DNA of 64,000 nt from Polychytrium aggregatum (Eukaryota > Chytridiomycota > Chytridiomycetes > Polychytriales), in contig NW_026516252.1 in the NCBI RefSeq assembly GCF_025602895.1, forward strand, positions 1 to 64,000. Reading direction: 5' to 3'. The notes under the pieces were generated by a model. That model was given only the letters and a program-made list of their open reading frames with translations, did not search any database and was not told where the DNA came from. Position 1 is the stretch's first letter, and every line of letters begins with the position of its first letter. Shown piece after piece: positions 1 through 11,401 of the stretch. The position numbers and the translations under genes were made by a program.

Positions 1-901
1 ACCAGGGACGGGACTCTGGATTTGACCACAATGACCTTCCGTCCAAGCCGTCCCAATGACTACTTCACTCTGTGGTCCAATGCCTACTTCAACGATCAAA
101 ATACTGCCGAGGTGCTGAAGGCCATGGACCACCTCACCGACATCATCCGAACCATCTTTACGGATCCAGCACAGTTCGACTGGAACATGCGCTACTTTGC
201 CAGCCTGCTGGATGGATCCAATGATGAACAGTTCCTCGTCCTCGGTATCGGCGATTCATCCAATGGCAAGTCCCTGATCATCAAGATTCTTCGAATGACT
301 CTGGGCTCCGCTTATACTAAAATGCTGCCCAGCAGCTACCTGTTCACAAGCTCCAACAGCAGCTCGACGGCGACGCCAGAGGTGGCATCGATCTCGAATG
401 CGCGATTTGTGTATGTGTCCGAGCTTGAGCGGAAGGGAAACAGGCCTCGACCATTGAATACAATGCGCATCAAGAACCTTGTCGGCGGCGACGAGGTCGG
501 CTTTCGCGACGTCTACCAGGGTCATAGTTCAAAGGAACTCAGGATCAAGTTCATGATCATGTGCAACCCTGAAGACATCGACCTGGCCCACTTGACCAAG
601 TACGATGCAGTGTATCGACGAGTCGTATTCAATCCCTATCGCTCAAAGTTTGCCATGAACCAGGATCAATATCGCGCTTATCAGCAGAAATATCCTGGAG
701 CACCTGTGTTTATGAAGGACGAGACTCTGGGAAGTATTATGGAGCGACAGGAGTACAAAAATGCGATGCACTGTCTCATGTGCCAATGGTACCCCAAGTA
801 CAGCAGCGGCGGCTCGTTGCTGAGGACAAGGCCGCCGATCATGAACGAGAAGGCGATCCAAGATATGGGTCCCAGCACTGATAGTGTGGCCGAGTTCATT
901 G
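1..901 (+). pseudogene. D5-like SF3 helicase, 5'-partial, broken by Gypsy E1
   Basis: The frame is open from base 1, so the gene starts outside the window. A Walker A motif GDSSNGKS is at 250-273, a Walker B-like stretch FVYVSELE at 406-429 and a sensor-type segment ending CNPED near 544-576. This order fits the C-terminal superfamily 3 helicase of D5-like primase-helicases, which are typical of nucleocytoplasmic large DNA viruses and also occur in virophages, Polinton-like elements and some plasmids. The early NxxDL-type strand and an R-P-x-D step near 28-60 also fit that family. The frame is interrupted at 901 by E1 with a CATTG target duplication and resumes at 12786. There is no stop or frameshift before the break, so the copy decayed late. 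An endogenous viral fragment is the simplest reading, but a plasmid or transposon origin is possible. No other viral gene is visible. Confidence 0.72.
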
Positions 902-1210
902 TGTAGGAGATGGTATCTCCGACGCTGTGCTGCGCGTACTGCGCGTACTGCGCGGCGCAGTGGGTCGTGACCTGTGCTGCGCTTTGCGTTTTCACGCACC
1001 GCAGGCAGGCCACCGCAGGGTATACCTGCGGGTTGCCCCCGTTCCCCCCGTTTGTCTGGAGTTCGGTTTTATCGTGAATAAACGTAAGTGCTCCCCGAGC
1101 TCACCCGTCCGCTAGAGTAGCCTAGCACCGCCCTGTTCTGCCCCGTCCTGTCTTGTCTTGTACCCCCTCCCTCCCCGTCTTGCCCCAACGTCCCAGTAGT
1201 GGACGTTACA
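902..1210 (+). repeat. E1 5' LTR
   Basis: TG...CA borders. It contains an AATAAA signal near 1076 and a TATA-like GGTATACC near 1019. It looks identical to 12472-12780. Confidence 0.95.
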
Positions 1211-1222
1211 TGGTAGCATCGG
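1211..1222 (+). promoter_or_regulatory. E1 tRNA-type primer binding site
   Basis: TGGTAGCATCGG starts on the first base after the 5' LTR. TGG is the complement of a tRNA CCA end, and TGGTAGC matches the start of initiator-Met primer sites used by many yeast and plant LTR elements. No complementary copy is seen in the E1 LTR, unlike in E2-E5. The tRNA identity is inference. Confidence 0.65.
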
Positions 1223-1332
1223 AAATCCTCGTCTTGTTTTCGTCCTGTTTGTCCTCTTTCTAGATCCTCAAGCTGGATCCCGCCTCTCTTGCCGACCGAC
1301 TCTCCTCTCTGTCCCTGGAGCCTGCCCCTGCC

Positions 1333-2154
1333 ATGAGCAACCCCCGCCCACTTCCGGAAGCCTTCCTCAAGACCTTCCGTGCCCCAGTGTTTACTGGGAA
1401 GAGCCGCTCCTCCTCGGTGGAGGACTGGCTGCAGCAACTCGAGGACTACCTCGATGCTGCCCAAGTCGCCCCCACCCACCACATCGTCGCCGCCAAGCTC
1501 TGCTTAAAGGACCAGGCGTACCGTTGGTACCGCCGCCAAGGGTTCGACGAGCAGAGCGAAGGTGTGTTTGACGACTTCAAGGACCGCCTCCGTCGCCGCT
1601 TCGGCAGCCCCAATGCTGAACTCATTGCCCGTGACAAGCTATACTCTCTCGTGCAGCGTGGTTCTGTGACCCGCTACATCGAGGAGTTTGAAGACCTCTC
1701 CTCCCAGATTGAGGAGCTGGGCTCTGCTGATGCGATGTACCTCTTCCAGAAGGGCCTCAAGCCCAAGATCAGAGAGTACATCGCCAGCAACCCTGATGCC
1801 CGCAAGTCCCTGGACGTGATGATGGACGTTGCCGAGAACCTCGACAACGTCCAGTACCATGGCCGCCAGTTCTACCCGCAGCTGGCAGGCGGCCATCGGT
1901 CTCATCACGTCCCAGCCCGTCCGCCTCGCCCGGCCCCGCCCGCAAGACCCATGCCTGAGCCCATGGACGTTGACGTCAACGCCATGGAGGCTCGTGGCCC
2001 TCCCCGCTCCCGGTTCCAGCAAGCTGCCACTGTCTCCCCCAAGGACAGACAGAAGCAGGAGGACCTCCGCCATGGTTCCTGCTTCTTCTGTCACCGACCG
2101 GGACACCAGGCCAAGGAGTGCCCCATGAAGTCGGGAAACGGCCGACCCTACTAG
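1333..2154 (+). CDS. gag: E1 Gag (capsid-nucleocapsid)
   Basis: This 273-residue protein starts at the first ATG after the primer site. The middle has a retrotransposon Gag capsid pattern: a W near residue 32, then conserved A-W/Y-R-W and F-R-F blocks around residues 60-95. Near the C-terminus, residues about 251-264, is a CCHC zinc knuckle [14 protein letters not shown] that would bind genomic RNA. A Pro/Arg/Ala-rich linker lies between them. Gag would assemble the cytoplasmic particle in which reverse transcription occurs. It ends at TAG 2152-2154, inside a hairpin that follows a slippery heptamer at 2133, so a fraction of ribosomes should continue into pol in the -1 frame. Confidence 0.9.
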   Translation: MSNPRPLPEAFLKTFRAPVFTGKSRSSSVEDWLQQLEDYLDAAQVAPTHHIVAAKLCLKDQAYRWYRRQGFDEQSEGVFDDFKDRLRRRFGSPNAELIARDKLYSLVQRGSVTRYIEEFEDLSSQIEELGSADAMYLFQKGLKPKIREYIASNPDARKSLDVMMDVAENLDNVQYHGRQFYPQLAGGHRSHHVPARPPRPAPPARPMPEPMDVDVNAMEARGPPRSRFQQAATVSPKDRQKQEDLRHGSCFFCHRPGHQAKECPMKSGNGRPY

Positions 2155-5100
2155 GTGGCTCTGGAGCCCTAGTAGGAGACCAACGCCGTGGATTGCTCAA
2201 TGCAGTCCACGCGTCTCCAGAGGAAGTTCACCTCGCCCCCTCCCCCGAAGGAGAAACAAACCAAGTGTTGTGCGTCGTGCGAGAGGTGCATGGTGGCGCA
2301 AGCCGCCTGCCTCTCCACGAACGTGAAGAGAAAACCAAAATTGAAAACCAAAACAAAAAAGAAAATCAAGAACCCTTGAGGGACAGGACCGCCTGTGCCC
2401 TCACCCCTGTCAAGTCGTGTGTGTCGGATGCTTCCGACATGTGTCCGCAAGCCGTGGACGTCGTGTGCAATGGCGTGCTGACGCCGCAGGCCCCCGCAAT
2501 GGCCGAACCCTATCCAAAATGTCCGAGTGGCCGTGATGAAGCCAACCAAGACCAAGTGTCGCCCGTTCCCCCAAGTCAAGTCATGGTGCAGGAGGCTGTG
2601 CAGGAGGACCATGAAGAGTCCCTGCTGTACCTCCCTGCCACCGTCCAAGGTCACACCGTCCGAATGATGGTGGACTCTGGAGCAAGCTGCAACTTTGTCA
2701 GCAGACGCTTGCTCCAGGAGCTCAACATACATGCAACCAAGAAGAAGTCGCCGATGAGTGTGGCGCTTGCAGACGATCGTGTGCAGCAGTGCACACACCA
2801 AGTGGTCCTGCGAGTGGCCCTCCATCCCAAGTACCATCCTGTCCTGTTGTTCCAAGTGATCGACACCAAGTTCGATGCCATCCTCGGCATGAGCTGGCTT
2901 GCTCGTGCCGAGCCGACTCCAGTCGTCGACTGGAAAGGCCGCACTGTCCGTGTTGGCCCTGACATTGTCCTGCAGGGCATGGCCTCACCCAACATGCCAC
3001 CTCTCCTCTCAGCCATGCAATTCAAGAGGCTGATCAAGAAGGACACGTCGTTCCTCTGTGTCGTGCGTGAGGTCGACGACACCGACCAAGCCGGTCCCGG
3101 TCCCCCGCCTGTGGTGACCAAGCTGCTCGACGAGTACAAGGACGTATTCCCCGACCAGTTGCCACAATGCCTGCCACCCCAACGCACCGTCGATCATCGC
3201 ATCGACATCGAACCAGGCTCGTCGCCTCCGTCAAGACCGACGTACCAACTGTCGCTGACGGAGATGGACGAACTCAAGCGCCAGTTGGATGACCTCCTCG
3301 CCCATGGGTTCATCCGCCCGAGCCAGTCACCGTATGGTGCACCAGTGCTCTTTGTCAAGAAGAAAGAAGGTGATCTCAGGATGTGCGTCGACTATCGCGC
3401 ACTAAACAAACAGACCATCAAGAACACCTACCCGTTGCCCAGGATCGACGAGTTGATGGATCGTCTGAGTGGAGCAAAGGTCTTTAGCAAGATAGACCTC
3501 CGCTCAGGCTACCATCAGATCCGCATCCACGAGGATGATGTCCACAAGACCGCCTTCAGGACTCGCTACGGACTGTACGAGTTCCTAGTGCTGCCGTTCG
3601 GATTGACGAACGCACCTGCCACGTTCATGCAGCTGATGAACGATGTGTTCCGCCAAGAGCTCGACAACTCTGTCATCGTGTACCTGGATGATATCCTTGT
3701 GTACAGCAAGGATGAAGCGACCCATGAAGGTCATGTCGCCCGCGTGCTGGCCAAGCTACGCGAGCACAAGTTGTATGCCAAACTGTCCAAGTGTGAGTTC
3801 TTCAAGAATCAAGTCCCGTTCCTGGGACACGTTGTCTCAGGAAGAGGAATCGAAGTCGACCCCGCCAAGGTCAAGTCTGTGGTCGAGTGGCCGCCGCTCG
3901 CATGCGTCTCTGACGTGCAGTCGTTTCTCGGTCTCGTCAACTACTACCGCCGATTCATCCCCGATCTGGCGCGCACTGCCGGTCCACTCACAGACCTACT
4001 CCGCAAAGAGTGCCCCTTCGTGTGGGACCACCCACAACGCCAAGCGTTCGAGACCCTCAAGCACGCCTTGACGAACGCTCCTGTCCTCGCTGTGTTCGAC
4101 CCGAACACGGATGTCTCCGTGCACACCGACGCCTCCGACTTTGCGGTGGGAGCTGTTTTGATGCAGGAGGGAAGGCCCGTTGCCTTCGAGTCGCGCAAAC
4201 TGTCCCAACACGAGATCAACTATCCCGTGCACGAGAAGGAGCAGCTTGCGATCATCTACGCGCTGCAGAAGTTCCGAGTGTACCTCCACGGTACCGCCAA
4301 GCCCTTCAAGATTGTGACGGACCACCAGTCACTGCGTTACCTCGACACCAAGAAGAACCTGAGCCGACGCCAAGCGCGATGGATGGAGTTCCTCGCCGAG
4401 TACAACTACGAGGTTGTATACCAGAAAGGCAAACTCAATGTGGTGCCTGACGCACTGTCCCGACGCCCCGACTACCAATTGGCGTCACTGTACGAGTCGA
4501 CTGTCAGTGTCGACAACACGATGCTGGATGTTGTCCGAGACAACATCGCCAACGACAAACAGTTCGGAGAACTGTTCCGAAAGGTGTCTAAGCTCCCCAA
4601 GGACGACGAATCATCCGAGTACACAGTGCGTGATGGCCTGCTCCTCCTGAAGAAGGACAGCCGTGTCTGTGTGCCGGACATTCCGTCGTTGAAGACCAAG
4701 TTGCTCCAAGAGGTCCACGACTCGCCCCTCGCTGGACACTTTGGAGTCGAGAAGACATACGACCGACTGGCCAAAGTCGCATACTGGCCTGGAATGAAGC
4801 GCACCGTCGAGAAGTACATCGAGTCCTGCCATACCTGCAAGATGGTCAAGTCACGCACGACCCGAGAGCAAGGATTGCTGCAACCCCTGCCTGTTCCCGA
4901 CCGCCCCTGGACCAGCATGTCCATGGATCTCATCACGCATCTACCGACGACCAAGTTGGACCACGATGCAATCGCTGTCTTTGTCGACAGGTTCAGCAAG
5001 ATGGCACACTTTGTGCCGTGCCAGACGACATGCTCCGCGCCTGACCTTGCACTGCTGTTCTTCAAGCATGTGTTCAAGCACCACGGCCTCCCAAAGTCCA

Positions 5101-5786
5101 TCGTCAGTGATCGAGACCCCCGATTCACCTCCTTGTTTTGGACAAGTCTGTTCGACCATCTCGGCACCAAGCTGAACATGTCAACCTCGCACCACCAACA
5201 AACGGATGGACAGTCCGAGCGGACGATCCGCACCCTCGAGCAATACCTGAGGACATACGCCTCGACCAGCCAAGACGACTGGGACATACAGCTGAGTCAT
5301 GCAGAGTTTGCATACAACACCGCCAAGTCGAGCACAACTGGCTTGAGCCCCTTTGAGGCGCTCTACGGATTCCAGCCTGATGTTCCCACCTCCTTGACAC
5401 TGACCGAGTCCACGGCTGGATTGCCTTCCAAACCAAGTGCCTTTGTCAAAGATCATCAAGTCCGACACAAGATGATCGCCGACGCGCTCACGGATGCGCA
5501 ACAAGTGATGGCGAAGTACTACGACCGCCGACACCAGGATGTCTCCTTTGAAGTTGGAGACCTTGTCTACCTGGACGCCGACAACATCAAGGTCCCCGAA
5601 GCCCAGTCAAAGAAGTTGTTGCCCAAGTACCGAGGACCGTTCAAGATAGCGGCCCGACCCAGTCCCCTCAACTACCTGTTGGACTTGCCACCTGGAAGCA
5701 AGCTCCATCCTGTCTTCCATGTGTCCAAGCTGCGTCGCCACACGACCCGCAGTCCAGCACAGTTCCCCGACGCCGACGAAGGTGTC
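2118..5786 (+). CDS. pol: E1 Pol, main part (PR-RT-RH-IN)
   Basis: This is the -1-frame polyprotein, entered by frameshifting near 2133 rather than from its own ATG. In order it has an aspartic protease with D-S-G at 2673; a reverse transcriptase with YLDD at 3681-3692; an RNase H core around [11 protein letters not shown] (4130); and an integrase with an HHCC zinc finger, then the D-D-E catalytic triad (MDLITHLP near 4920, VSDRDPRF near 5105, TDGQSER near 5205). The GPF/Y-type motif YRGPFKI follows near 5630. It makes and integrates element cDNA. About 1,220 residues are present before E2 interrupts the frame at 5786; the frame resumes at 12194. There are no internal stops. Confidence 0.93.
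2133..2176 (+). promoter_or_regulatory. E1 -1 ribosomal frameshift signal
   Basis: The heptamer GGGAAAC at 2133-2139 is in gag phase G|GGA|AAC, the canonical X XXY YYZ form. After a 7-nt spacer, CCTACTAGG (2147-2155) pairs perfectly over 9 bp with CCTAGTAGG (2168-2176). The gag stop TAG lies within the 5' arm. Slipping back one base enters the pol frame, which is already open there. Confidence 0.85.
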
Positions 5787-6577
5787 TGTTAGGGATAGCT
5801 TCTGCTTGTTCTCCACTTTGAATGCACACTTGGCTGTTCTTTTGCCTTTCTGTTTGTTTGTGTGTAGCCTTGCAGTTCCCCTCCGATTTTCCGCCCTTTG
5901 CCTGTCTTTTCCGCTCCTTCCGCACTTCCGTTTTCCCGCGCTGCTCCGCTTCCTTTGTCTTCTTCGCACGCGCCGGTTTGTTTGTACACGCGCTTTGCTG
6001 CGATTGGTTGCAATTCGGCTGCCGGTCATGTGTCCCCCCACCGGTGACTCATGACCTGCCTGACCGCCCCGATCTCTTGTTCATCTCGCACGCATTTGCC
6101 CCAACCTTATACTTGACCAATCCGCTTCTTGGATGTTGAGTCACATTGCTTCGCCTTTGCACGTTTCTCCTGCCAGGTGCTTCGCTTTTGCTTGCGCCTC
6201 TCTCGCTTTGGTTCTCTGCCTGTCTCGGTGGTCCTTCTCGGCCCTCGTTCGTGCATCGCCCCCTTCGCCCTGCTCGATCGCCCACTTTTCCCTCCCTTGG
6301 CCGCCCTTCGCTGCCAAGTCCGGACTTGTCTATAAATAGCCTGACCCCCGCGATGTGTAGTCGAACCTCAGCGTTCAAAATAGGACTAAATAAAGTGCCT
6401 TCTACTTTATTCTCTGAGTGTTCCTCACGTCTCATTTCGAGACTAGTCTTATCTTGAACGGATCTTTGCTTCCCTCGCTCCCTCTCCGAGTCCACTTCGG
6501 ACTTTACCCTTGCCTTCCCTGAGCTCACTTCGAGCTCACTTCTTCTTTTGCCGTTGAGTCCCCTTCGGACTCTAACA
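5787..6577 (+). repeat. E2 5' LTR
   Basis: 791 bp with TG...CA ends. TATAAATA is at 6331-6338 and AATAAA near 6389. Four short inverted repeats lie in the downstream part (6429-6443, 6489-6503, 6521-6537, 6556-6572), each with a loop containing TTC or CTT. Confidence 0.95.
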
Positions 6578-6591
6578 TCATTTTGAACGCT
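6370..6591 (+). promoter_or_regulatory. E2 self-primer and matching primer site
   Basis: AGCGTTCAAAAT at 6370-6381 starts 39 nt after the first T of the TATA box at 6331. It is the exact reverse complement of ATTTTGAACGCT at 6580-6591, which begins 2 nt after the LTR. This 12-bp pairing matches the layout by which Tf1/sushi elements prime reverse transcription with the 5' end of their own RNA. No TGG-type tRNA site is present. Confidence 0.8.
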
Positions 6592-6648
6592 CCCTCTTGG
6601 CTTCCCGGCCTTTCTTCTTCTTTCGCCTCTCTTTCCCTCGTCGATCCG

Positions 6649-7602
6649 ATGGCTGAGCCTGCTGCACCCCCTGCAGACCTCAACGCGTATCTGGCGCGCA
6701 TGGAGGAGCGTATGAACGCCCTCATGACCCAGAACGCTGCTCTCCATCGTCAGATCCAAGATCTGCAAGCTCCCGCCGCCGCTCCCCGCCAGGTCTACCA
6801 GGTCAACAAGCCCAAGGAGTTCCTAGGTTCCCGCGATGAAACGACGGCCTTCCTCGCCCAGTGCCACCTGGTTTTCCTCGCCGATCCTGCCTTCTTCGCG
6901 CCCGAGCGCCAGAAGGTCCTGTACGCCACCTCCTTCCTCCGCGGTGAAGCCTTCAAGTGGTACGAGGCCGCCTTCTACATGGCCAACCGCTTCCCGGCTT
7001 CCTTCGCGGATTTTGAAGTTGCCCTCAAGTCGACCTTCGGTGAGGACACGGCCTCCTCGCAAGATAAGGCCTTGAACGACCTCAAGCGCTTGGTCCAGCT
7101 CAAGTCCTGCCAAGCCTTCGCCACCCGCTTCGTCCAGCTCGCCGCCCGCGTCCAGACTGATGAACCCACCAAGATGCACTTCTTCAAGGAGGGTTTGAAG
7201 TCTGAGGTCAAGTTCCACCTCATCGGTCTCCGCCCCGCTCCCGCTTCCCTGCCTGAGTTGATCAAGGCAGCGGTCGAGTACGACGATGCCCTCCATCGTC
7301 TCAAGATCTCCTCCCGTTCCCAACCTCCTCCTCCTTCTTCTCGCTCTGCTCCCCATCACCACCATTCTCCCGCGCATGTTTCTTCTTCCTCCTCTTCTGC
7401 ACCCACTCCCATGGACCTTGACTCTGTCTCGGTCCGCCCTGCTAAGCTCTCCGACGTCGAGAAAAAGCGACGTCGTGAGCAGGGTCTCTGCCTGTACTGC
7501 GGGGAAAAGTCTTGTCCCGGCAGTCGCGATGTTCAGCAGTGCCCGGTTCTGGTCAAACGGAACTCGGGAAATGCCCACAGCCGAGCAGCACCTCGCAAGT
7601 AA
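6649..7602 (+). CDS. gag: E2 Gag
   Basis: The ATG at 6649 is the first after the primer site and gives 317 residues. It begins with a short helical stretch rich in M, E, R and Q that could form a coiled coil. A capsid-like domain follows, with F-L-x-Q-C-H and S-F-L-R-G-x-x-x-x-W-Y blocks around residues 60-110. A Ser/Pro/His-rich linker follows. The nucleocapsid motif near residues 280-300 is odd: it reads C-X2-C-X4-C-X8-C, with Cys where CCHC knuckles have His and a longer last spacing. It ends at TAA 7600-7602, in the loop of a long hairpin that follows a slippery heptamer at 7566. Confidence 0.88.
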   Translation: MAEPAAPPADLNAYLARMEERMNALMTQNAALHRQIQDLQAPAAAPRQVYQVNKPKEFLGSRDETTAFLAQCHLVFLADPAFFAPERQKVLYATSFLRGEAFKWYEAAFYMANRFPASFADFEVALKSTFGEDTASSQDKALNDLKRLVQLKSCQAFATRFVQLAARVQTDEPTKMHFFKEGLKSEVKFHLIGLRPAPASLPELIKAAVEYDDALHRLKISSRSQPPPPSSRSAPHHHHSPAHVSSSSSSAPTPMDLDSVSVRPAKLSDVEKKRRREQGLCLYCGEKSCPGSRDVQQCPVLVKRNSGNAHSRAAPRK

Positions 7603-7621
7603 GCGAGGTGGTCTGTTCGGC
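7566..7621 (+). promoter_or_regulatory. E2 -1 ribosomal frameshift signal
   Basis: GGGAAAT (7566-7572) is in gag phase G|GGA|AAT. After a 7-nt spacer, 7580-7596 pairs with 7603-7621 over 17 bp, with one G-U pair and a 2-nt bulge at 7611-7612. The loop holds the gag stop TAA. The pol frame is -1 and open across the site. Confidence 0.85.
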
Positions 7622-10600
7622 GATACGAACATCTTCCCCCTCTGACTCGTCATTATCGGACGATAAGCTTCTTCTTCCGGCCACCCTTGTCGTCATGAGT
7701 CTTTCTGGCCCGGTCTCCATCTCCCTTTCTGTCTTTATTGATGATGGATGCACCGCTCTTGCCCTCATTGATCCTGCCTTTGCGGATCTCCATAAACTCT
7801 CTCTTATCCCTCTTTCTACTCCCTACTCCGTTTCCCTTGCTGATGGTTCTTCGGCCGGTTTCATTCGTTTCCAAACCGTTCCTGTGACGTTGACCATTGG
7901 TTCCCACACCGAGTCGATTTCTTTTCTTGTGACTCGACTCTCCACCACTCCCATCACTCTTGGTCTTCCCTGGATGCGCTTGCATAATCCAGTTGTCAAT
8001 TGGAAGTCCCTCTCCCTTTCGTTCTCCGATCCCTCTTGCCTTGCTGATGGACACATCCTCGCGGATGTCTCTGCTTCCTCCTTGGACACTTCGTCCCCTT
8101 CCGGCTATTCGCCTCCCCCTTCGGGCACTTCGCCTTTGACTCCTCCCTCCGGTCCTTCCCTTACACCGGTTCCCTCCTTTGGCACTTCGCCTTCCCTTTC
8201 TTCCCGCCTTGACTCTGCTTCGCTTTCTGAAGAGCCAACGGCTTTATCTTCGCCCGACATTGAGCTCGTTAATGCGGCGAGTCTTCTCCGTCTTGCACGG
8301 GAAGACAAGCTCGACATTTTCGCTGCCCAAATGGATATCCGTCCTCCTTCGCCGGAGACGTATCCTACGGTGTCGATAAGGTTCGTGCTCACGACGAAGG
8401 TGTATGCCGAGTCTGGCACCCCTGTTGACTCTCGAGGTGTCCCACTCAAATACAATGAGTTTGGCGACGTTTTCAGCCTCAAGTCTGACCCTCCTTCTTC
8501 CTTGCCTCCTCATCGTCCGTATGACTTGTCTATTGAGTTTGTACGGACCGAGGATGGAAAGGAACCTCGTTTGCCAAAGCCGGGGAAAGTCTATCCTTTG
8601 TCCCCGGCCGAGGAATCTGCTCTTTCGGAGTATCTGACCAACGCCCTCGCACGTGGTTGGATCTCCAAATCCTCTTCTCCCGTTGGTGCTCCCTGCTTCT
8701 TCGTGAAGAAGCCCAATGGTGGTCTTCGCCTTTGCGTCGACTACCGGGGCCTCAATGCCATCACGAAGAAGAATCGTTACCCTCTTCCCCTCTTCCAGGA
8801 TCTTCTGGATAAACTTTCTTCTGCCCGCGTCTTCTCACACCTTGACCTTCCGGATGCTTACCACTTGGTTCGTGTCAAGAAGGGCGATGAGTGGAAGACT
8901 GCTTTTGTTTGTAAATCTGGCTCTTTGAGTACAATGTTATCCCCTTTGGTCTTTCGAATGCCCCCGCTGCTTTCCAGTTTTTTATGAACGACATCTTCTC
9001 GGACCTCCTTGGTGTCTGTGTTGTCATTTATCTTGACGACATCCTGATCTTCTCAAAAGATCCCCAGGAGCATGAGGAGCATGTTAAGCTTGTTCTTTCT
9101 CGCCTTCGTGAACACTCCCTTAAGGTCAATCCGGCCAAGTGTTCTTTTGACCTTTCTGAAGTTGACTTTTCTCGGCATGATCATTTCTGCCGATGGCATC
9201 AAAATGGACCCTGCCAAGGTCGAGGCCGTTTCTCTTTGGCCTGTTCCCTCTTCTGCTCGCGATATCCAAGTCTTTATTGGTTTCGCAAACTTTTATCCGC
9301 CGCTTCGTCAAGGACTTTTCTGCACTTGCTCGTCCTTTGACTTCCCTCACCACCAAATCCTCCACCTTCTCTTGGTCTCCCGAGGCCCAAGAGGCTTTTG
9401 ATTCTCTTAAACTTTCCTTCACTTCCGCACCTATTCTTCGTTACTTTGATTTCTCCAAACCCGCTGTCATCGAGCCCGATGCTTCTGACTTTGCTTTGGG
9501 TGCCGTCCTTTCCCAGTTTGACCCTGACGGCGCTCTTCACCCCGTTGCTTTTCACTCTCGGCAATTCCGTCCCGCCGAGGTGAATTATGACACTCACGAC
9601 AAAGAGCTCCTTGCTATTGTCGATTCCTTCACTGCCTGGCGTCATTACTTGATGGCTGCCGACCCCGATCATCCCACTCTTGTTTTCTCCTGATCACCAG
9701 AACCTTACCCGGTTCACTTCCGCTTCCCAACTTTCTCGCCGCCAGTTCCGGTGGGCCCAATTCCTTTCTGACTTTGCTTTTCGCATTTACCACCGCCCTG
9801 GTCGCCTCAACACCAAAGCCGATGCTCTCAGTCGCCGTTCTGACTTTGAGATAAAGCCTGGTGACTCCCTCCACTCCACCAACTTCCTTCAGCTGTTCGA
9901 GTCTATTTCTCTCGACAGCATCACCGTTATCGGCTCGAACCCCGATTTTCTTTCCGAGATTCGAGCTGCCACCCTTTCTTGTTCCCTTCTTTCTGACTTC
10001 AACGCCAAACGTCTTGATGGCGATTACTCCTTCCGTGACGGTCTCCTTTACTTTAAAGACCTGATCGTTGTCCCTTCCCCCGAGCTCCAGCTCAAAGTGT
10101 TTGAGCAACGTCACTGCTCCGCTGCCGCTGGTCACTTTGGTCTTGCCAAGACCGTTGAGCTCATCTCCCGGGACTTTCACTGGCCCCGGCTTCGTAAGTC
10201 TGTGCGTCGCTTCATTGCTAATTGTGAAGCGTGCCAGCGAGCCAAGCCGTCCCGTCACTCCCCTTATGGTTTACTTCACCCTCTCCCCGTTCCTTCCGAA
10301 CGTTGGTGGGACCTGTCGATGGACTTCATCACGGATCTCCCACCTTCGAACGGCTTTGACTCCATCTTCGTGGTTAAGGACCGCCTGTCCAAACAAGCAC
10401 ACTTTGTGCCCACCACGAAGACGGTTACAGGCGAGCAAACCGCCGAACTCTTCCTCTCCCACATCTTCCGCTTGCATGGTTGTCCCCGGTCTATTGTTTC
10501 GGACCGAGGAACTCAGTTTACTTCGGCCTTCTGGAGGCGCTTCAATGAGCTTCTGAAGACGAAGATTTCCCTTTCTTCTGCCTTCCACCCCGAGACCGAC

Positions 10601-11389
10601 GGTTCGACCGAGGTTCTCAACCAGGTCATCGAGCAGTATTTGCGTATCCATTGCAATTACCTGCAAGACGACTGGACCCTTCACCTTCCCCTTGCCGAGT
10701 TCACTTACAACAACTCGGAAAACACCTCCACTGGCATGACTCCCTTCTTTGCAGTCCATGGCCATCACCCCATTTTTGATCCCTCCATCATCCGTGATCC
10801 TTCTGTTGTGCCCTCTGCCGAAGAACGTGTCGACCGACTTCAGACCGTTCTCGAGGATCTCAAGGCCAACCTCCGGGTTGCCCAAGAGTCCTACACTTTG
10901 CAGGCCAACAAATCCCGTCTCCCCACTCCCGACATCTCCGTTGGCGACCTCGTTTTTCTTGATCGTCGCCACATCCGCACCCTTCGTCCCTCCAACAAGC
11001 TTGATCAGAAAAAGCTTGGCCCCTTTAAAGTTCTTCGCCGCATCAACCCCGTTGCCTTTGAACTTAAACTCCCTTCCACACTCAAAGTCCACCCCGTCTT
11101 TCATGTATCCCTCCTTGAACCCCGAACGAAGGACATTGTTCCCGAGTTCACCCAACCCGAACCTCCACCCATTCTTGTTGACTCCCAGGAAGAGTTTGAG
11201 GTCGAGACTGTTCTCGATTCTCGGCTCTTCCGTGGTCGCTTACAGTACTTGGTTCAGTGGAAGGGCTATTCCGAGACTGACCGGTCTTGGGAGCCCGCTG
11301 CCAATGTTTCCCACGCCACTGATCTTGTTGCTGACTTCCACCTTCGCTATCCCTCAAAGCCGAAGGCGACGCCCGGAGTTCGTCGCTAA
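7567..11389 (+). pseudogene. pol: E2 Pol with four single-base frameshifts
   Basis: The frame entered by -1 frameshifting encodes protease, then reverse transcriptase up to about 8917. There a 1-base loss shifts the frame just before the MPFGL-equivalent block. Single extra bases near 9168 (T), 9297 (C) and 9688 (C) shift it three more times. From 9690 to the TAA at 11387-11389 one unbroken frame covers the end of RNase H, the integrase zinc finger, the D-D-E core (TDLPPSNG near 10330, VSDRGTQF near 10498, ETDGSTE near 10593), GPF/Y and a chromodomain (about 11190-11350, FEVETVLDSRLFRG). The RT core YLDD lies near 9030 in the second frame. The protease active site reads D-D-G near 7740 rather than D-S-G or D-T-G. 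All four shifts lie within 780 bp, so sequencing error is an alternative to decay. Confidence 0.88.
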
Positions 11390-11401
11390 GGAAGGGGATG
11401 A

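Noticed and set aside
6578-6600. tRNA primer sites for E2, E4 and E5
   Set aside because: The bases after these LTRs do not begin with TGG, while exact self-complementarity to the LTR is present.
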